Source of the DNA: Levilactobacillus zymae
GTDB taxonomy: Bacteria; Bacillota; Bacilli; Lactobacillales; Lactobacillaceae
Reading direction: 5' to 3'
Assembly: GCF_032190635.1 (NCBI RefSeq)
Contig: NZ_JAVLAS010000001.1
Coordinates: 1,240,001 to 1,304,000 of the forward strand
DNA length: 64,000 nucleotides
Shown here piece after piece: positions 42,500 to 51,264 of the stretch (positions are counted from its first letter, which is position 1; the number at the start of each line of letters is the position of its first letter). The position numbers and the translations under genes are program-made. The notes beneath the pieces were generated by a model that made no database searches, was not told the DNA's origin, and worked only from the letters and a program-made list of their open reading frames with translations.

Positions 42500-43147
42500 A
42501 TGCGTGTGCGTAACAAACCCTGGGCCAAAGACTACCTGGCCGAACATGATGAACTGATGGTGACGGCGCCGGAAACCTTGAAGGGTAACTGGGAAAGTCG
42601 TTTCCCGACGGAGCAACCCCTGTACGTTGAGATCGGAACGGGGAAGGGCCAGTTTATTGTCGAGATGGCCCGGCAACATCCGGAACGCAACTTTATCGGG
42701 ATCGAAATTCAGATGTCTGTGATTGCTGTGGCCTTGAAGAAGGTCGTGGCTAGCGAACTGACCAACATTCAAATGGTCCACACGGATGGTGAGGCCGTAA
42801 ATACGCTATTTGCTGCCGGAGAAGTGGCGGGCTTGTACCTAAACTTTTCGGATCCGTGGCCAAAGTCGCGGCACGCTAAGCGGCGGTTAACATCACCCGT
42901 TTTCTTGGCTCACTACCAAGATGTCTTGGCCCCCGCAGGCCAACTGCAATTCAAGACCGATAATCGGGGCCTATTTGAATATTCCCTCCAAAGTCTAAAC
43001 AACTTCGGGATGGTTTTTGACGGGGTGTGGTTGGATTTACACCAAGCCACCGATGACGTCGAAGATATTCAAACCGAATATGAACAAAAATTCTCGGCGA
43101 AGGGGCCCATCTATCAGGTGATTGCCCACTTCCCGAAACAAGCCTAA
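42500..43147 (+). CDS. trmB: tRNA (guanine-N7-)-methyltransferase
   Basis: 215 aa. SAM-dependent enzyme that methylates G46 of tRNA. Motifs: YVEIGTGKGQFIVEMA (SAM loop), NFIGIEIQMSVIAVAL, GLYLNFSDPWPKSRHAKRRL (the TrmB hallmark FSDPWPK..H.KRR) and LQFKTDNRGLFEYSL. AAGGAGG upstream of ATG 42500. A terminator follows at 43159-43196. Confidence 0.95.
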   Translation: MRVRNKPWAKDYLAEHDELMVTAPETLKGNWESRFPTEQPLYVEIGTGKGQFIVEMARQHPERNFIGIEIQMSVIAVALKKVVASELTNIQMVHTDGEAVNTLFAAGEVAGLYLNFSDPWPKSRHAKRRLTSPVFLAHYQDVLAPAGQLQFKTDNRGLFEYSLQSLNNFGMVFDGVWLDLHQATDDVEDIQTEYEQKFSAKGPIYQVIAHFPKQA

Positions 43148-43158
43148 CTGGCAACCTG

Positions 43159-43197
43159 TAACCCTGGTCCATTGTGGATGAGGGTTATTTTTTTTTG
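43159..43197 (+). terminator. terminator of trmB
   Basis: TAACCCT / AGGGTTA stem followed by T8. Confidence 0.8.
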
Positions 43198-43243
43198 ATT
43201 AAATCATCGCTTCTTACGGACCTATCTGTAAGGAGGGGATTGT

Positions 43244-44308
43244 ATGTTACTTGCAGAACTTGCAAACAGCTTAGTTGACGCCCAAAACGCCACGCGCCGC
43301 GAAGATTATCGATGTCCGGCCTGTCACGAACCGGTGCGATTACACCGAGGAGCACAGGTTATCCCGTATTTTGCGCATTTACCCCAGAGTCCCTGCACGA
43401 TTCAAGGAGAAGGTGAGACCACCGAGCATTTAACGGGGAAACGCCAGTTAGCGACTTTTTTTGCGGCTTGGGGAACCACCGAACTGGAACACGTCTTACC
43501 TACGGTGCAGCAACGGGCCGACGTCTGGGTGGCCAGGACGCCCCAACCGGTGGCCGTGGAGTTTCAGTGTAGCCCGTTGGCGCTGGGGCGGGTGAGTGAG
43601 CGAACGGCAGGCTATCACCAGTTAAGTTGTTACCCGTTTTGGCTCTTAGGCCATCGCTACCGACGACAACGATTGAACTGGGCGTTAATTGAGCGGTTTA
43701 TGGGCTGGTTACCCCGTTGGGAACTTTGCCTGCTGTTCTGGGATGTCGAGCACCGGCAGTTACAGTTAACTCACCATCTCTATCAGGATGTGGCGGGGCA
43801 CTACGGGGGGCAGGTGACGCGGGTGACGAATCTGGCGGCGTTGATGGCGGGGCCAGCCCGAGTGGATCCTTATCCGCAGCTCTCGTTAGTCCGGGTACGG
43901 TATCACTGGGCTCAGGAACTCGCCCGGGCGACCCCCCAGTTGCGGCCAATTCAAGAGTTTTTGTATCTGCGTGGTCATCACTTGTTGGGGTTTCCGGCCG
44001 CTTTCGCCGCCACCGACTGTACACCCCCCGTCTTGGGCCAAGGAATATTATTGTGGCGAATCCTATTTGGCACGGCACTCTTTGCGTTGAAAGGCCCGCT
44101 GACCCCGGCGCGGTTGCGACCGATCGCGCAGAACTGTCTGGATTTGGTGGGCGGACACGTCCAGACCGTGCGAGTGAGCTTTCCGCACTTGCTAGCGCGG
44201 TTACAAACACAATTTGTGACCGAACTCGTGCAACGGGGTTATCTCGATGTGGTACCGGGCGGCTGGCGGATTCGCCGGCAACCGCGGTGGCGGTCCGAAC
44301 AACTTTGA
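43244..44308 (+). CDS. coiA: CoiA-like competence protein
   Basis: 354 aa. N-terminal zinc-like module YRCPACHEPVRLHRGAQVIPYFAHLP is the CoiA signature, followed by a nuclease-like domain: TTEHLTGKRQLATFF, ADVWVARTPQPVAVEFQCSPL (restriction-endonuclease-like E.Q core). CoiA is needed for DNA uptake or recombination during competence, at the step near DprA/RecA. Neighbour pepF matches the usual Firmicutes order. AAGGAGGGG upstream. Confidence 0.9.
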   Translation: MLLAELANSLVDAQNATRREDYRCPACHEPVRLHRGAQVIPYFAHLPQSPCTIQGEGETTEHLTGKRQLATFFAAWGTTELEHVLPTVQQRADVWVARTPQPVAVEFQCSPLALGRVSERTAGYHQLSCYPFWLLGHRYRRQRLNWALIERFMGWLPRWELCLLFWDVEHRQLQLTHHLYQDVAGHYGGQVTRVTNLAALMAGPARVDPYPQLSLVRVRYHWAQELARATPQLRPIQEFLYLRGHHLLGFPAAFAATDCTPPVLGQGILLWRILFGTALFALKGPLTPARLRPIAQNCLDLVGGHVQTVRVSFPHLLARLQTQFVTELVQRGYLDVVPGGWRIRRQPRWRSEQL

Positions 44309-44406
44309 TGATTAAAAAATAATGAGAAAAATGAAATTTGGCTGCGAAGGTTAAGTGGTTAAAGTGCTACACTAGGCCTAGAGAACTTTTAAGGAGGCAA
44401 TTAGAT

Positions 44407-46218
44407 ATGCGACAAATTCCAGAACGATCCGCGGTCCCTGAAGCCCTAACCTGGGACCTGACCCCCATTTATGCCGATGATGCGGCGTTTATCCAGGCCG
44501 TAGCCGAGATTAAGCAGCAGGCCCAAACGATCGCCCAGTTAAAGGGGCACTTGGCCCAAAGTGGTACCGAGCTGTACTGGGTCACCACGGCCGTTTTCGC
44601 GTTGAACCGGCAACTTGAGCGGGCTTACGTGTACGCGTCATTGAAAAACGATCGGGATACCGGGAACGCACAATATCAAGATTTCGCTGATCAGACCAGT
44701 GCTCTGGTGGCAACGGTCGCGACGGCCACTGCGTGGTTTGAACCTGAAGTGTTGGCACTTTCCGCTGAACAACTGCAGGCATTGGTGACGGCGGAACCCA
44801 AGTTGGCCGCCTTCCAACACTTCTTTGATGTACTGGGAAGCCAACGCGCGCATACGTTATCGGTTCCGGAAGAACGACTCTTGGCCGGTGCCAGTGACAT
44901 TTTTGCGGCCTCGGAGAAGACCTATGGGGTACTGGATAACGCCGATTTACAGTTTCCCGTGGTACAGGACGAAGATGGCAACGACGTGAAGTTATCGCAA
45001 GGGCTATATGGTGTCTTGCTAGAATCCACCACGCCTAAGGTCCGTGAGCAGGCCTTTAAGGCCCTCTATAGCGTTTACCAGCAGTTCCGGCATACCTTTG
45101 CCGCAACACTTTCCAGCGAGGTTAAAACGCATAATTTCACGGCTCAGGTGCGGCATTACGGTAGTGCTCGGGAAGCTGCCATGAGTGCCAATCATATTCC
45201 TTCGGTGGTCTACGACACCCTGGTTCGTTCCGTGAATGACCATTTAGACCTCTTACACCAATACGTCGCGTTACGCAAAGACCTGCTGGGACTCCCCGAA
45301 TTGCATATGTACGATCTTTATACGCCCATCACCGGGGAACCGAGTCTGAAGTACACCTATGAACAAGCCAAAGCCGAGGCATTAAAGGCCCTGGCCGTGC
45401 TAGGTCCTGATTATGGGGCTAACGTGCAAAAGATGTTTGCTGGCCGGGCAATCGACGTGGTTGAAAATCAGGGGAAGCGTTCTGGGGCATACTCAGGGGG
45501 AATGTACGATACTAAGCCGTACATTTTACTGAACTGGCAGGACAGTCTGGAAAGTCTATTCACGCTGGTCCACGAAATGGGACACAGCATTCACAGTCAC
45601 TACACCCGCAGTAATCAACCTTATCAATACGGAGATTACTCGATCTTTGTGGCCGAAATTGCTTCGACGACCAACGAAAATCTGCTAACCGACTACCTGT
45701 TAAAGACCCAGACGGATCCCAAGGTGCGGGCTTACGTGCTCAACCATTACCTAGACGGGTTCAAGGGGACGGTTTACCGGCAGACGCAATTTGCGGAGTT
45801 TGAAGACTACATTCATCAGCAGGCCGCAGCGGGCAAGTCGTTGACCGCTGACTTCATGAGTGATTTTTATGGGAAGTTGAATCAACGGTACTACGGGGAT
45901 GCGGTCATTTCGGATCCGCAGATTGCTGACGAGTGGGCCCGAATTCCGCACTTCTATTACGATTACTACGTTTACCAATACGCGACCGGTTTCGCGGCAG
46001 CCACCACGTTATCCCAGCGGATTTTGAGTGGCGATCCGGCCAAGCGGGATGCCTACTTAGGTTATCTGAAAGCCGGTAGTTCAGCGCTGCCACTTGATGT
46101 GATGAAGCGTGCCGGAGTAGACATGACCCAGCCAGATTATTTGGAAACGGCCTTTCAGACCTTTGCCGACCGATTAAAGGAATTTGCCACCTTGGCTCAC
46201 CAGCTTAAGCAAAACTAA
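44407..46218 (+). CDS. pepF: oligoendopeptidase F
   Basis: 603-aa M3 zinc metallopeptidase of the cytosol that cleaves oligopeptides of about 7-17 residues. Zinc motif LVHEMGHSIHSHY (HExxH), third ligand in FVAEIASTTNENLL. The N-terminal M3 domain begins LTWDLTPIYADDAAF. Start ATG 44407 follows AAGGAGG by nine bases; an in-frame ATG 23 codons earlier has no support. Terminator follows. Confidence 0.95.
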   Translation: MRQIPERSAVPEALTWDLTPIYADDAAFIQAVAEIKQQAQTIAQLKGHLAQSGTELYWVTTAVFALNRQLERAYVYASLKNDRDTGNAQYQDFADQTSALVATVATATAWFEPEVLALSAEQLQALVTAEPKLAAFQHFFDVLGSQRAHTLSVPEERLLAGASDIFAASEKTYGVLDNADLQFPVVQDEDGNDVKLSQGLYGVLLESTTPKVREQAFKALYSVYQQFRHTFAATLSSEVKTHNFTAQVRHYGSAREAAMSANHIPSVVYDTLVRSVNDHLDLLHQYVALRKDLLGLPELHMYDLYTPITGEPSLKYTYEQAKAEALKALAVLGPDYGANVQKMFAGRAIDVVENQGKRSGAYSGGMYDTKPYILLNWQDSLESLFTLVHEMGHSIHSHYTRSNQPYQYGDYSIFVAEIASTTNENLLTDYLLKTQTDPKVRAYVLNHYLDGFKGTVYRQTQFAEFEDYIHQQAAAGKSLTADFMSDFYGKLNQRYYGDAVISDPQIADEWARIPHFYYDYYVYQYATGFAAATTLSQRILSGDPAKRDAYLGYLKAGSSALPLDVMKRAGVDMTQPDYLETAFQTFADRLKEFATLAHQLKQN

Positions 46219-46226
46219 TTGATACC

Positions 46227-46263
46227 AAAAAAAGCGCGATTCCCGCAGGAGTCGCGCTTTTTA
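46227..46263. terminator. bidirectional terminator between pepF and the DegV gene
   Basis: AAAAAAAGCGCGA / TCGCGCTTTTT. Confidence 0.85.
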
Positions 46264-46271
46264 GCTCTAAA

Positions 46272-47132
46272 TTAAAATTCTTGCCAGTCCTGTTGCCAGA
46301 AGAGCCCCATGGTTTTCTCACCGGTGTGCACGCTAATGGCCGGTCCCAACTGACTTCGATTGAATCGTATCTGGGGAAACTGCGTCACCAAGTGGTCCTG
46401 CCACCGTTGGGCTAGTTCCGGATTGTTGGCGTCGATAATTGTCGCCAGTAAGGGGTAGTCAACCTGGTCAAGATCGGTGGCTAGGTGGGCTTCCATGTAC
46501 TGAAAGGCGCGGCGCATGGTGCGTTCCTTACCAATAGCGACAATCTTACCAGCATCGTCAAAAGTGAGCAGGGGCTTGATGTTTAACAGACTGCCGACCA
46601 TGGCCGAGCGGTTACTCAGTCGGCCGGTTCGGGAGAGATGGCGGAGGCTGTCGACGGCGAAGTAGACCTGCTGGGTGTCGCGTAACGTGAGGAGTGCGTG
46701 GGCGATGGCAGCAGCGTCGTAGCCGGCTTCAATCAGACGACCGGCCAGTAAGCACAGATTGGCTTCACCGGCGCTGGCCATGAGTGAGTCAATGGGGTAG
46801 ACTTCGGCCTTGGTGTAGGTCTGGCAAAAGGCCCGTAAGTTGTCCATAAACGAAGTAATCCCACTGGAGAGGTGAATTGAAATGATTTGTGTCACGCCTT
46901 GACGAACCAGATGATCGTAGGCCGTTTCAATCTGACCTAAGGAAACCTGAGCGGTCGTGGGTAACGGCTGATTGCTTTGGAGGTAGTCGTAAAAGGTCGT
47001 GGCTGATAAATCGGATTCAGGGTACTGGTGTGCGCCCAGGATAACCGTAATGGGGAGGGCCGTGATAGCGTAACGGTTAAGTTGTGCCGGGGTCAGGTAG
47101 GCCGCGGAATCGGTAACGATGGCAATAGACAT
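46272..47132 (-). CDS. DegV-family fatty-acid-binding protein
   Basis: 286 aa. N-terminal SIAIVTDSAAYL is the DegV opening; TTAQVSLGQIETAYDHLVRQG and SIHLSSGITS (fatty-acid carboxylate-binding Ser/Thr) follow; the C-terminal domain includes FAVDSLRHLSRTGRLSNRSA and the IKPLLTFDDAGKIVAIGKERT element. Binds long-chain fatty acids, in some species as the FakB partner of FakA. Standing alone on the - strand between pepF and yjbH. Confidence 0.9.
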   Translation of the reverse strand: MSIAIVTDSAAYLTPAQLNRYAITALPITVILGAHQYPESDLSATTFYDYLQSNQPLPTTAQVSLGQIETAYDHLVRQGVTQIISIHLSSGITSFMDNLRAFCQTYTKAEVYPIDSLMASAGEANLCLLAGRLIEAGYDAAAIAHALLTLRDTQQVYFAVDSLRHLSRTGRLSNRSAMVGSLLNIKPLLTFDDAGKIVAIGKERTMRRAFQYMEAHLATDLDQVDYPLLATIIDANNPELAQRWQDHLVTQFPQIRFNRSQLGPAISVHTGEKTMGLFWQQDWQEF

Positions 47133-47259
47133 AGTGTCGCCCCTTCAGTAAATTAGTGGGTCCATCATATCATAGTGTCTAGGGCGACCGTTAGTTAAAC
47201 AGGACAGAAAAAAAGACCGTCCTTGGGGGAGGTCTTGCGGTAAAACGATTCAGCTACCG

Positions 47260-47904
47260 TTAAAGTACGTGGAGATGAGGCCGATGGGCGTCATTAGCGG
47301 CGGTAGCCGGTTGGGGGTAACCAAGTTCTTGCATGAGGGAAGCCTTGGTGGCGACACCCTGATTTTCACAAACGTCACAGAGGGATTCGTAGGTCACGTC
47401 GTCGAGTAATAAGCCATATTGGGAGACGTCACAGTTGAAGATGACGGCGGATGAGGCTTGTTGAATCTTCATCTCAGCGGCTAACTTTTGATCGGTCTGA
47501 AAGGCCTGCTTAGCCAGATCAGATGCCCAGTCTTCCTGAAACATATCCAAATCTAAGTGCGATGCTTGGGCTAAGGCGAGCGTTAACTCGGTTGAGAAAT
47601 CTTGATGTTGGTTCACGATGGCAGTTTGCATATCCAGTAAGAAGTTCCGCCCCTTACGTTTCCCCTGAAAAAGGGCCGCCTTATAAGCTAAAATGGCTTG
47701 GTAATAGGTCTGAAAACAAGCATTCCGTTCGGCTAACGAAGGATGAACTGAAGCTAAGGCCTGTTCAATAATTTGCTGATTGAGCAACGGCACAAATTGA
47801 AACGAAACCTTGCTATTGAGGTGATCGGCCAACTTCATAATGTTGCGCTCGGATCGCATACACCGTGCGCCCAATGGGTTGACGAATAAATAGACTTCTA
47901 ACAC
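47260..47904 (-). CDS. yjbH: YjbH-like thioredoxin-fold adaptor for Spx degradation
   Basis: 214 aa, DsbA-like/Thioredoxin_5 family. It opens with EVYLFVNPLGARCMRSERN; the usual CxxC site is reduced to a single Cys, as in several YjbH orthologues. Helical insert domain in the middle; DVTYESLCDVCENQG later. YjbH presents Spx to ClpXP in Bacillus and Staphylococcus. Position next to relQ-nadK-rluD fits the conserved yjb block. Cytosolic; no signal peptide. Confidence 0.83.
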   Translation of the reverse strand: MLEVYLFVNPLGARCMRSERNIMKLADHLNSKVSFQFVPLLNQQIIEQALASVHPSLAERNACFQTYYQAILAYKAALFQGKRKGRNFLLDMQTAIVNQHQDFSTELTLALAQASHLDLDMFQEDWASDLAKQAFQTDQKLAAEMKIQQASSAVIFNCDVSQYGLLLDDVTYESLCDVCENQGVATKASLMQELGYPQPATAANDAHRPHLHVL

Positions 47905-48228
47905 ATTGCTTCCTCCTATAATCTGTCCTCAATTGGCGCGTTGAGGCACCAAATTTAAAAGTCACAATATCACTACATTAGCAAAAAATGAAAAAAACGC
48001 AATCAGAACGTTTGTTTGTGGTCGTTAAGGGCCGTTACGTTTTGACGCAACCTAATCATGCAACATTTTTGCATAGAGGTAAAGCTAAACGCCTTATGAA
48101 AGCCATTTCTGGAACTTGAAAAGTAATTCACAAGTTTTCCGGGGAAAGTGGGGAATTAGAGTCGATTTACCCCGAAATATGGTAAAATCGAGAGGTGAAA
48201 TGTGGAATTAAGGTTGGGGGAAGTCGCG
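47905..48228. promoter_or_regulatory. divergent promoter region yjbH / relQ
   Basis: 324 bases without a gene. An inverted repeat ATGCAA-CATTT-TTGCAT is at 48058-48074. Upstream of relQ an extended -10 (ATGGTAAAAT) lies near 48178-48187. GGGGGAAG before 48229 is the ribosome site. Confidence 0.4.
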
Positions 48229-48882
48229 ATGATCGAAAATTGGGATCAATTTTTATTGCCTTATCAACAAGCCGTCAGCGAGTTGAAGGTGAAGTTACGC
48301 GGGATGCGTAAGCAATTTGAAAACCAGAATCAGCGCTCGCCCATCGAATTTGTGACCGGTCGGGTAAAGCCGGTGCCCAGTATTAAGGAAAAAATGACGC
48401 GCCGGCACGTCGCTGAGGAACGGCTGGAACAGGACATGCAAGACATTGCGGGCTTACGAATCATGTGCCAGTTTGTCGAAGATATCTATCAGGTCGTTGA
48501 TTTGTTACGTCAACGAACGGACTTGACGATTTTAGAAGAACGGGACTACATTCATAACGAAAAACCCAGTGGCTACCGCTCTTACCATATCGTGGTGGAG
48601 TATCCGGTACAGTTAGTCACGGGTGAAAAAAAGATTTTGGCGGAGATCCAGGTACGGACGTTGGCGATGAATTTTTGGGCCACCATTGAGCATTCCTTGA
48701 ACTATAAGTACCAGGGGGCTTTTCCCGACGATTTAAGCCAACGATTACAGCGGGCGGCCGAGGCTGCGTTTAAGTTGGATACGGAAATGTCCGAAATTCG
48801 CGAAGAGATTCAAGAAGCGCAGCATTACACGCCGCAGGGTAAGCAGGGGTCGACGACACCAACTCACGATAAGGACGACTAA
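48229..48882 (+). CDS. relQ: small alarmone synthetase (RelQ/YjbM-type GTP pyrophosphokinase)
   Basis: 217 aa. Makes (p)ppGpp from GTP/GDP and ATP without a hydrolase domain. RelA/SpoT synthetase motifs: [53 protein letters not shown] and [21 protein letters not shown]-terminal helical tail as in RelQ tetramers. Start ATG 48229 after GGGGGAAG; the in-frame GTG nine codons upstream lacks a site. First gene of an operon with nadK and rluD. Confidence 0.93.
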   Translation: MIENWDQFLLPYQQAVSELKVKLRGMRKQFENQNQRSPIEFVTGRVKPVPSIKEKMTRRHVAEERLEQDMQDIAGLRIMCQFVEDIYQVVDLLRQRTDLTILEERDYIHNEKPSGYRSYHIVVEYPVQLVTGEKKILAEIQVRTLAMNFWATIEHSLNYKYQGAFPDDLSQRLQRAAEAAFKLDTEMSEIREEIQEAQHYTPQGKQGSTTPTHDKDD

Positions 48883-48887
48883 ATAAG

Positions 48888-49691
48888 ATGAAGGTTTCTA
48901 TTTATAGTAATAACGGCCAATCTTCGCGGAAGGTGGCCACGGCACTACATCGCGGCTTAATCGCGGGGGGTGTCGAAATCGATAGTTTAAATCCCGACAT
49001 TGTGGTGACGGTCGGTGGGGATGGGACGTTATTATCGGCGTTTCACCATTACACCGACCGGTTGGACAAGATTCGTTTCGTGGGGATTCATACCGGCCAC
49101 CTGGGCTTTTACACGGATTGGCGGGACTACGAAGTGAACGACTTGATCCAAAGCTTGGTGCAGGATAACGGCCAAAGTGTGAGTTACCCGTTGCTGACCA
49201 TTCAGGTGGATTATGCGGACGGGACGCACTCCGATCAGGCACTGGCGCTGAACGAATCAACCATCAAGAAGGTATCGGGAACCATGGTCGCCGATGTGTA
49301 CATTAAAGGTGAATTTTTTGAAAGTTTCCGAGGGGATGGCCTGTGTATCTCCACGCCAACCGGGTCGACGGCCTACAATAAATCCGTCGGTGGCGCGGTG
49401 ATTAACCCGCGCTTTAACGCGATTCAAATGGCAGAAATTGCGTCAATCAACAATTTGGTCTTTCGAACGTTAGGGTCACCGTTGATTATCCCCGATGACG
49501 AGTGGATTCGGATCGAACCCACGGAGTCGGCGGGAAACGTCTTGATGTGTGATCAACTCAGCATCGAGGGGCGCCCAGTCAAGGCCATTACTTACCGGAT
49601 TGCCCAGCAACGAATTTCGTTTGCGGAATATCGGCACACGCATTTCTGGCAGCGGGTCGAGACCTCGTTCATCGGCCGGGAGCGCTCATGA
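48888..49691 (+). CDS. nadK: NAD kinase
   Basis: 267 aa. Phosphorylates NAD to NADP. Motifs: [15 protein letters not shown] (GGDG), [21 protein letters not shown] (NE/D) and [20 protein letters not shown]. 5 bp after relQ and overlapping rluD by 4 bp. Confidence 0.95.
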   Translation: MKVSIYSNNGQSSRKVATALHRGLIAGGVEIDSLNPDIVVTVGGDGTLLSAFHHYTDRLDKIRFVGIHTGHLGFYTDWRDYEVNDLIQSLVQDNGQSVSYPLLTIQVDYADGTHSDQALALNESTIKKVSGTMVADVYIKGEFFESFRGDGLCISTPTGSTAYNKSVGGAVINPRFNAIQMAEIASINNLVFRTLGSPLIIPDDEWIRIEPTESAGNVLMCDQLSIEGRPVKAITYRIAQQRISFAEYRHTHFWQRVETSFIGRERS

Positions 49692-50587
49692 CGGCGTTTG
49701 CTTGGACGGTGGGTGGGACTAGTCCCGTGCACGTCCGGACCGTCTTGATGGCCCACGGGGTCACCCGAACCTATCTGAAACGGGTCAAGTTTCACGGGGG
49801 AGTTGTCACGTTGGACGGCCAAGCGGTACGTGTAATCGCCATGGCGCACCCGGGTCAGCAGGTGGGGTTACAGTTACCTCCGGAAGCGTCGAACGATCAC
49901 GTGGCGGTGTCTCACGGGTCGTTAGATATTCTCTACGAAGATGAGCATTTTCTGGTGGTTAACAAGCCGGCTGAGATGGCGTCGGTGCCGTCGCATCTTT
50001 ATCCAGACGATACATTAGCCAATCGGGTCAAGGGACACTTGATAGCGATTGATGCGCCTAGTAACGTTACGCATATTGTTACGCGGTTGGACCGGGAGAC
50101 CAGTGGGGCGGTTTTATTCGCCAAACACCACTTTGCTCACTCTATTTTGGATAAGCAACTTAAATTAGGGCAACTCGACAAACGTTACATTGCAGTTGCC
50201 CGGGGCCGAGTACCGGTGGATCATCGGTTGATCGACCTGCCTATCGGTCGGGCCGGTGACTCGTTTATCAAGCGGCAGGTCCGCCCGGATGGCCGTGCCG
50301 CCACCACAGAATTATGGGTGCGTTCCCGGTCACAAACGGCTACGTTATTGGCCTTGAAGCTGCACACGGGACGGACTCATCAGATCCGGGTGCACTGCCA
50401 GGCGATCGGCCATCCGTTACTGGGAGATTGGTTGTACGGTCAGCCTACGAATCCGTGGATTCACCGCCAGGCCTTACACTGCGCGCGAGTACGGTTCTAC
50501 CAGCCGTTTTTGGAACGATGGATTACCTGCTACGCCCCGCTACCCCCGGATATGGCCCGGGTCATCCGCCAAGAGAAGTTAATTTAG
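49688..50587 (+). CDS. RluD-family pseudouridine synthase
   Basis: 299 aa. N-terminal S4-like region ([20 protein letters not shown]) and catalytic domain with [34 protein letters not shown] (catalytic Asp in RLDRETSG), KRYIAVARG and [14 protein letters not shown]. Modifies uridines in 23S rRNA or tRNA; the exact target of this paralogue (YjbO-like) is not known. ATGA overlap couples it to nadK. Terminator at 50605-50645. Confidence 0.92.
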   Translation: MTAFAWTVGGTSPVHVRTVLMAHGVTRTYLKRVKFHGGVVTLDGQAVRVIAMAHPGQQVGLQLPPEASNDHVAVSHGSLDILYEDEHFLVVNKPAEMASVPSHLYPDDTLANRVKGHLIAIDAPSNVTHIVTRLDRETSGAVLFAKHHFAHSILDKQLKLGQLDKRYIAVARGRVPVDHRLIDLPIGRAGDSFIKRQVRPDGRAATTELWVRSRSQTATLLALKLHTGRTHQIRVHCQAIGHPLLGDWLYGQPTNPWIHRQALHCARVRFYQPFLERWITCYAPLPPDMARVIRQEKLI

Positions 50588-50604
50588 CTTAAAACGATAT
50601 CTTT

Positions 50605-50646
50605 AACGCCCATTTTAGCGAACTGCTAGAATGGGCGTTTTTGAGC
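50605..50646 (+). terminator. terminator of relQ-nadK-rluD
   Basis: AACGCCCATT.TAGC / GCTA.AATGGGCGTT followed by T-run. Confidence 0.85.
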
Positions 50647-51264
50647 GAAAAAGTTGACGTGGCAAGGGTGGTTATCACTAAGGTGACTGGGGGGCGGCCA
50701 AACGTTTGACGCAATTTTGGAATCTATTATTTTATTTTTTGCGCAGAGAATTTTACAAATAAAAATAAATTTTACAAATAAAAAAGCCGTGTTTGCACAA
50801 AATAGTCAATGTGGATAGAAATGAAATGCGCTGATTTTTAATCCTAAGACGCGTACGCCAGCTAATTTTCAAAACTATGATTTTGAAAATTAAGAATGAA
50901 AAAGCGTATTGCAAGTACTTACTTGCAGCATTTTAAAAGCCTATAAATTGTGGGATGTACAAGGATTTAAGATGATGTTTTTGAAAATTAAGACGTCGAT
51001 TAAAAATTTAATTTTCCGGAATAATTCGGCGTAAACCTGACAAACTAAAGATTTAATTTAAACAATTACAGTCAAATAATGTTCTCTGTTTAATGGTATA
51101 CATAGTGTATGTGTGCTAGTATAACTCAATAAATAAGCGATTATCGATTGATTAATTGGTACTAGCAGCAGGTTGTGCTGCTGGCGAATCGCTTATCTAC
51201 TTACTGAAATAATTATTCAGACTTATACCCCAGTGCAGATACAAGCTAAAGGAGGACGTCCTAA
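50647..51264 (+). promoter_or_regulatory. AT-rich, repeat-laden upstream region of the adhesin gene
   Basis: About 620 bases, much more AT-rich than its surroundings, without a gene. Direct repeats AATTTTACAAATAAAAA at 50749-50765 and 50768-50784. Inverted repeats TAATTTTCAAAA / TTTTGAAAATTA (50863-50892) with another TTTTGAAAATTAAG near 50980, and TGCAAGTA-CT-TACTTGCA (50910-50927). Promoter: TATACA (51097-51102), 17-bp spacer, TATAAC (51120-51125), overlapped by ATACA-TAG-TGTAT. Leader hairpin ATAAGCGATT / AATCGCTTAT with inner CAGCAG/CTGCTG (51133-51196). GGAGG at 51251-51255. Confidence 0.6.

Noticed and set aside
43698..44322. Long open frames on both strands over coiA (43698-44210 - and 43717-44322 +)
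   Set aside because: They overlap a gene with clear CoiA motifs, lack ribosome sites, and reflect high GC.
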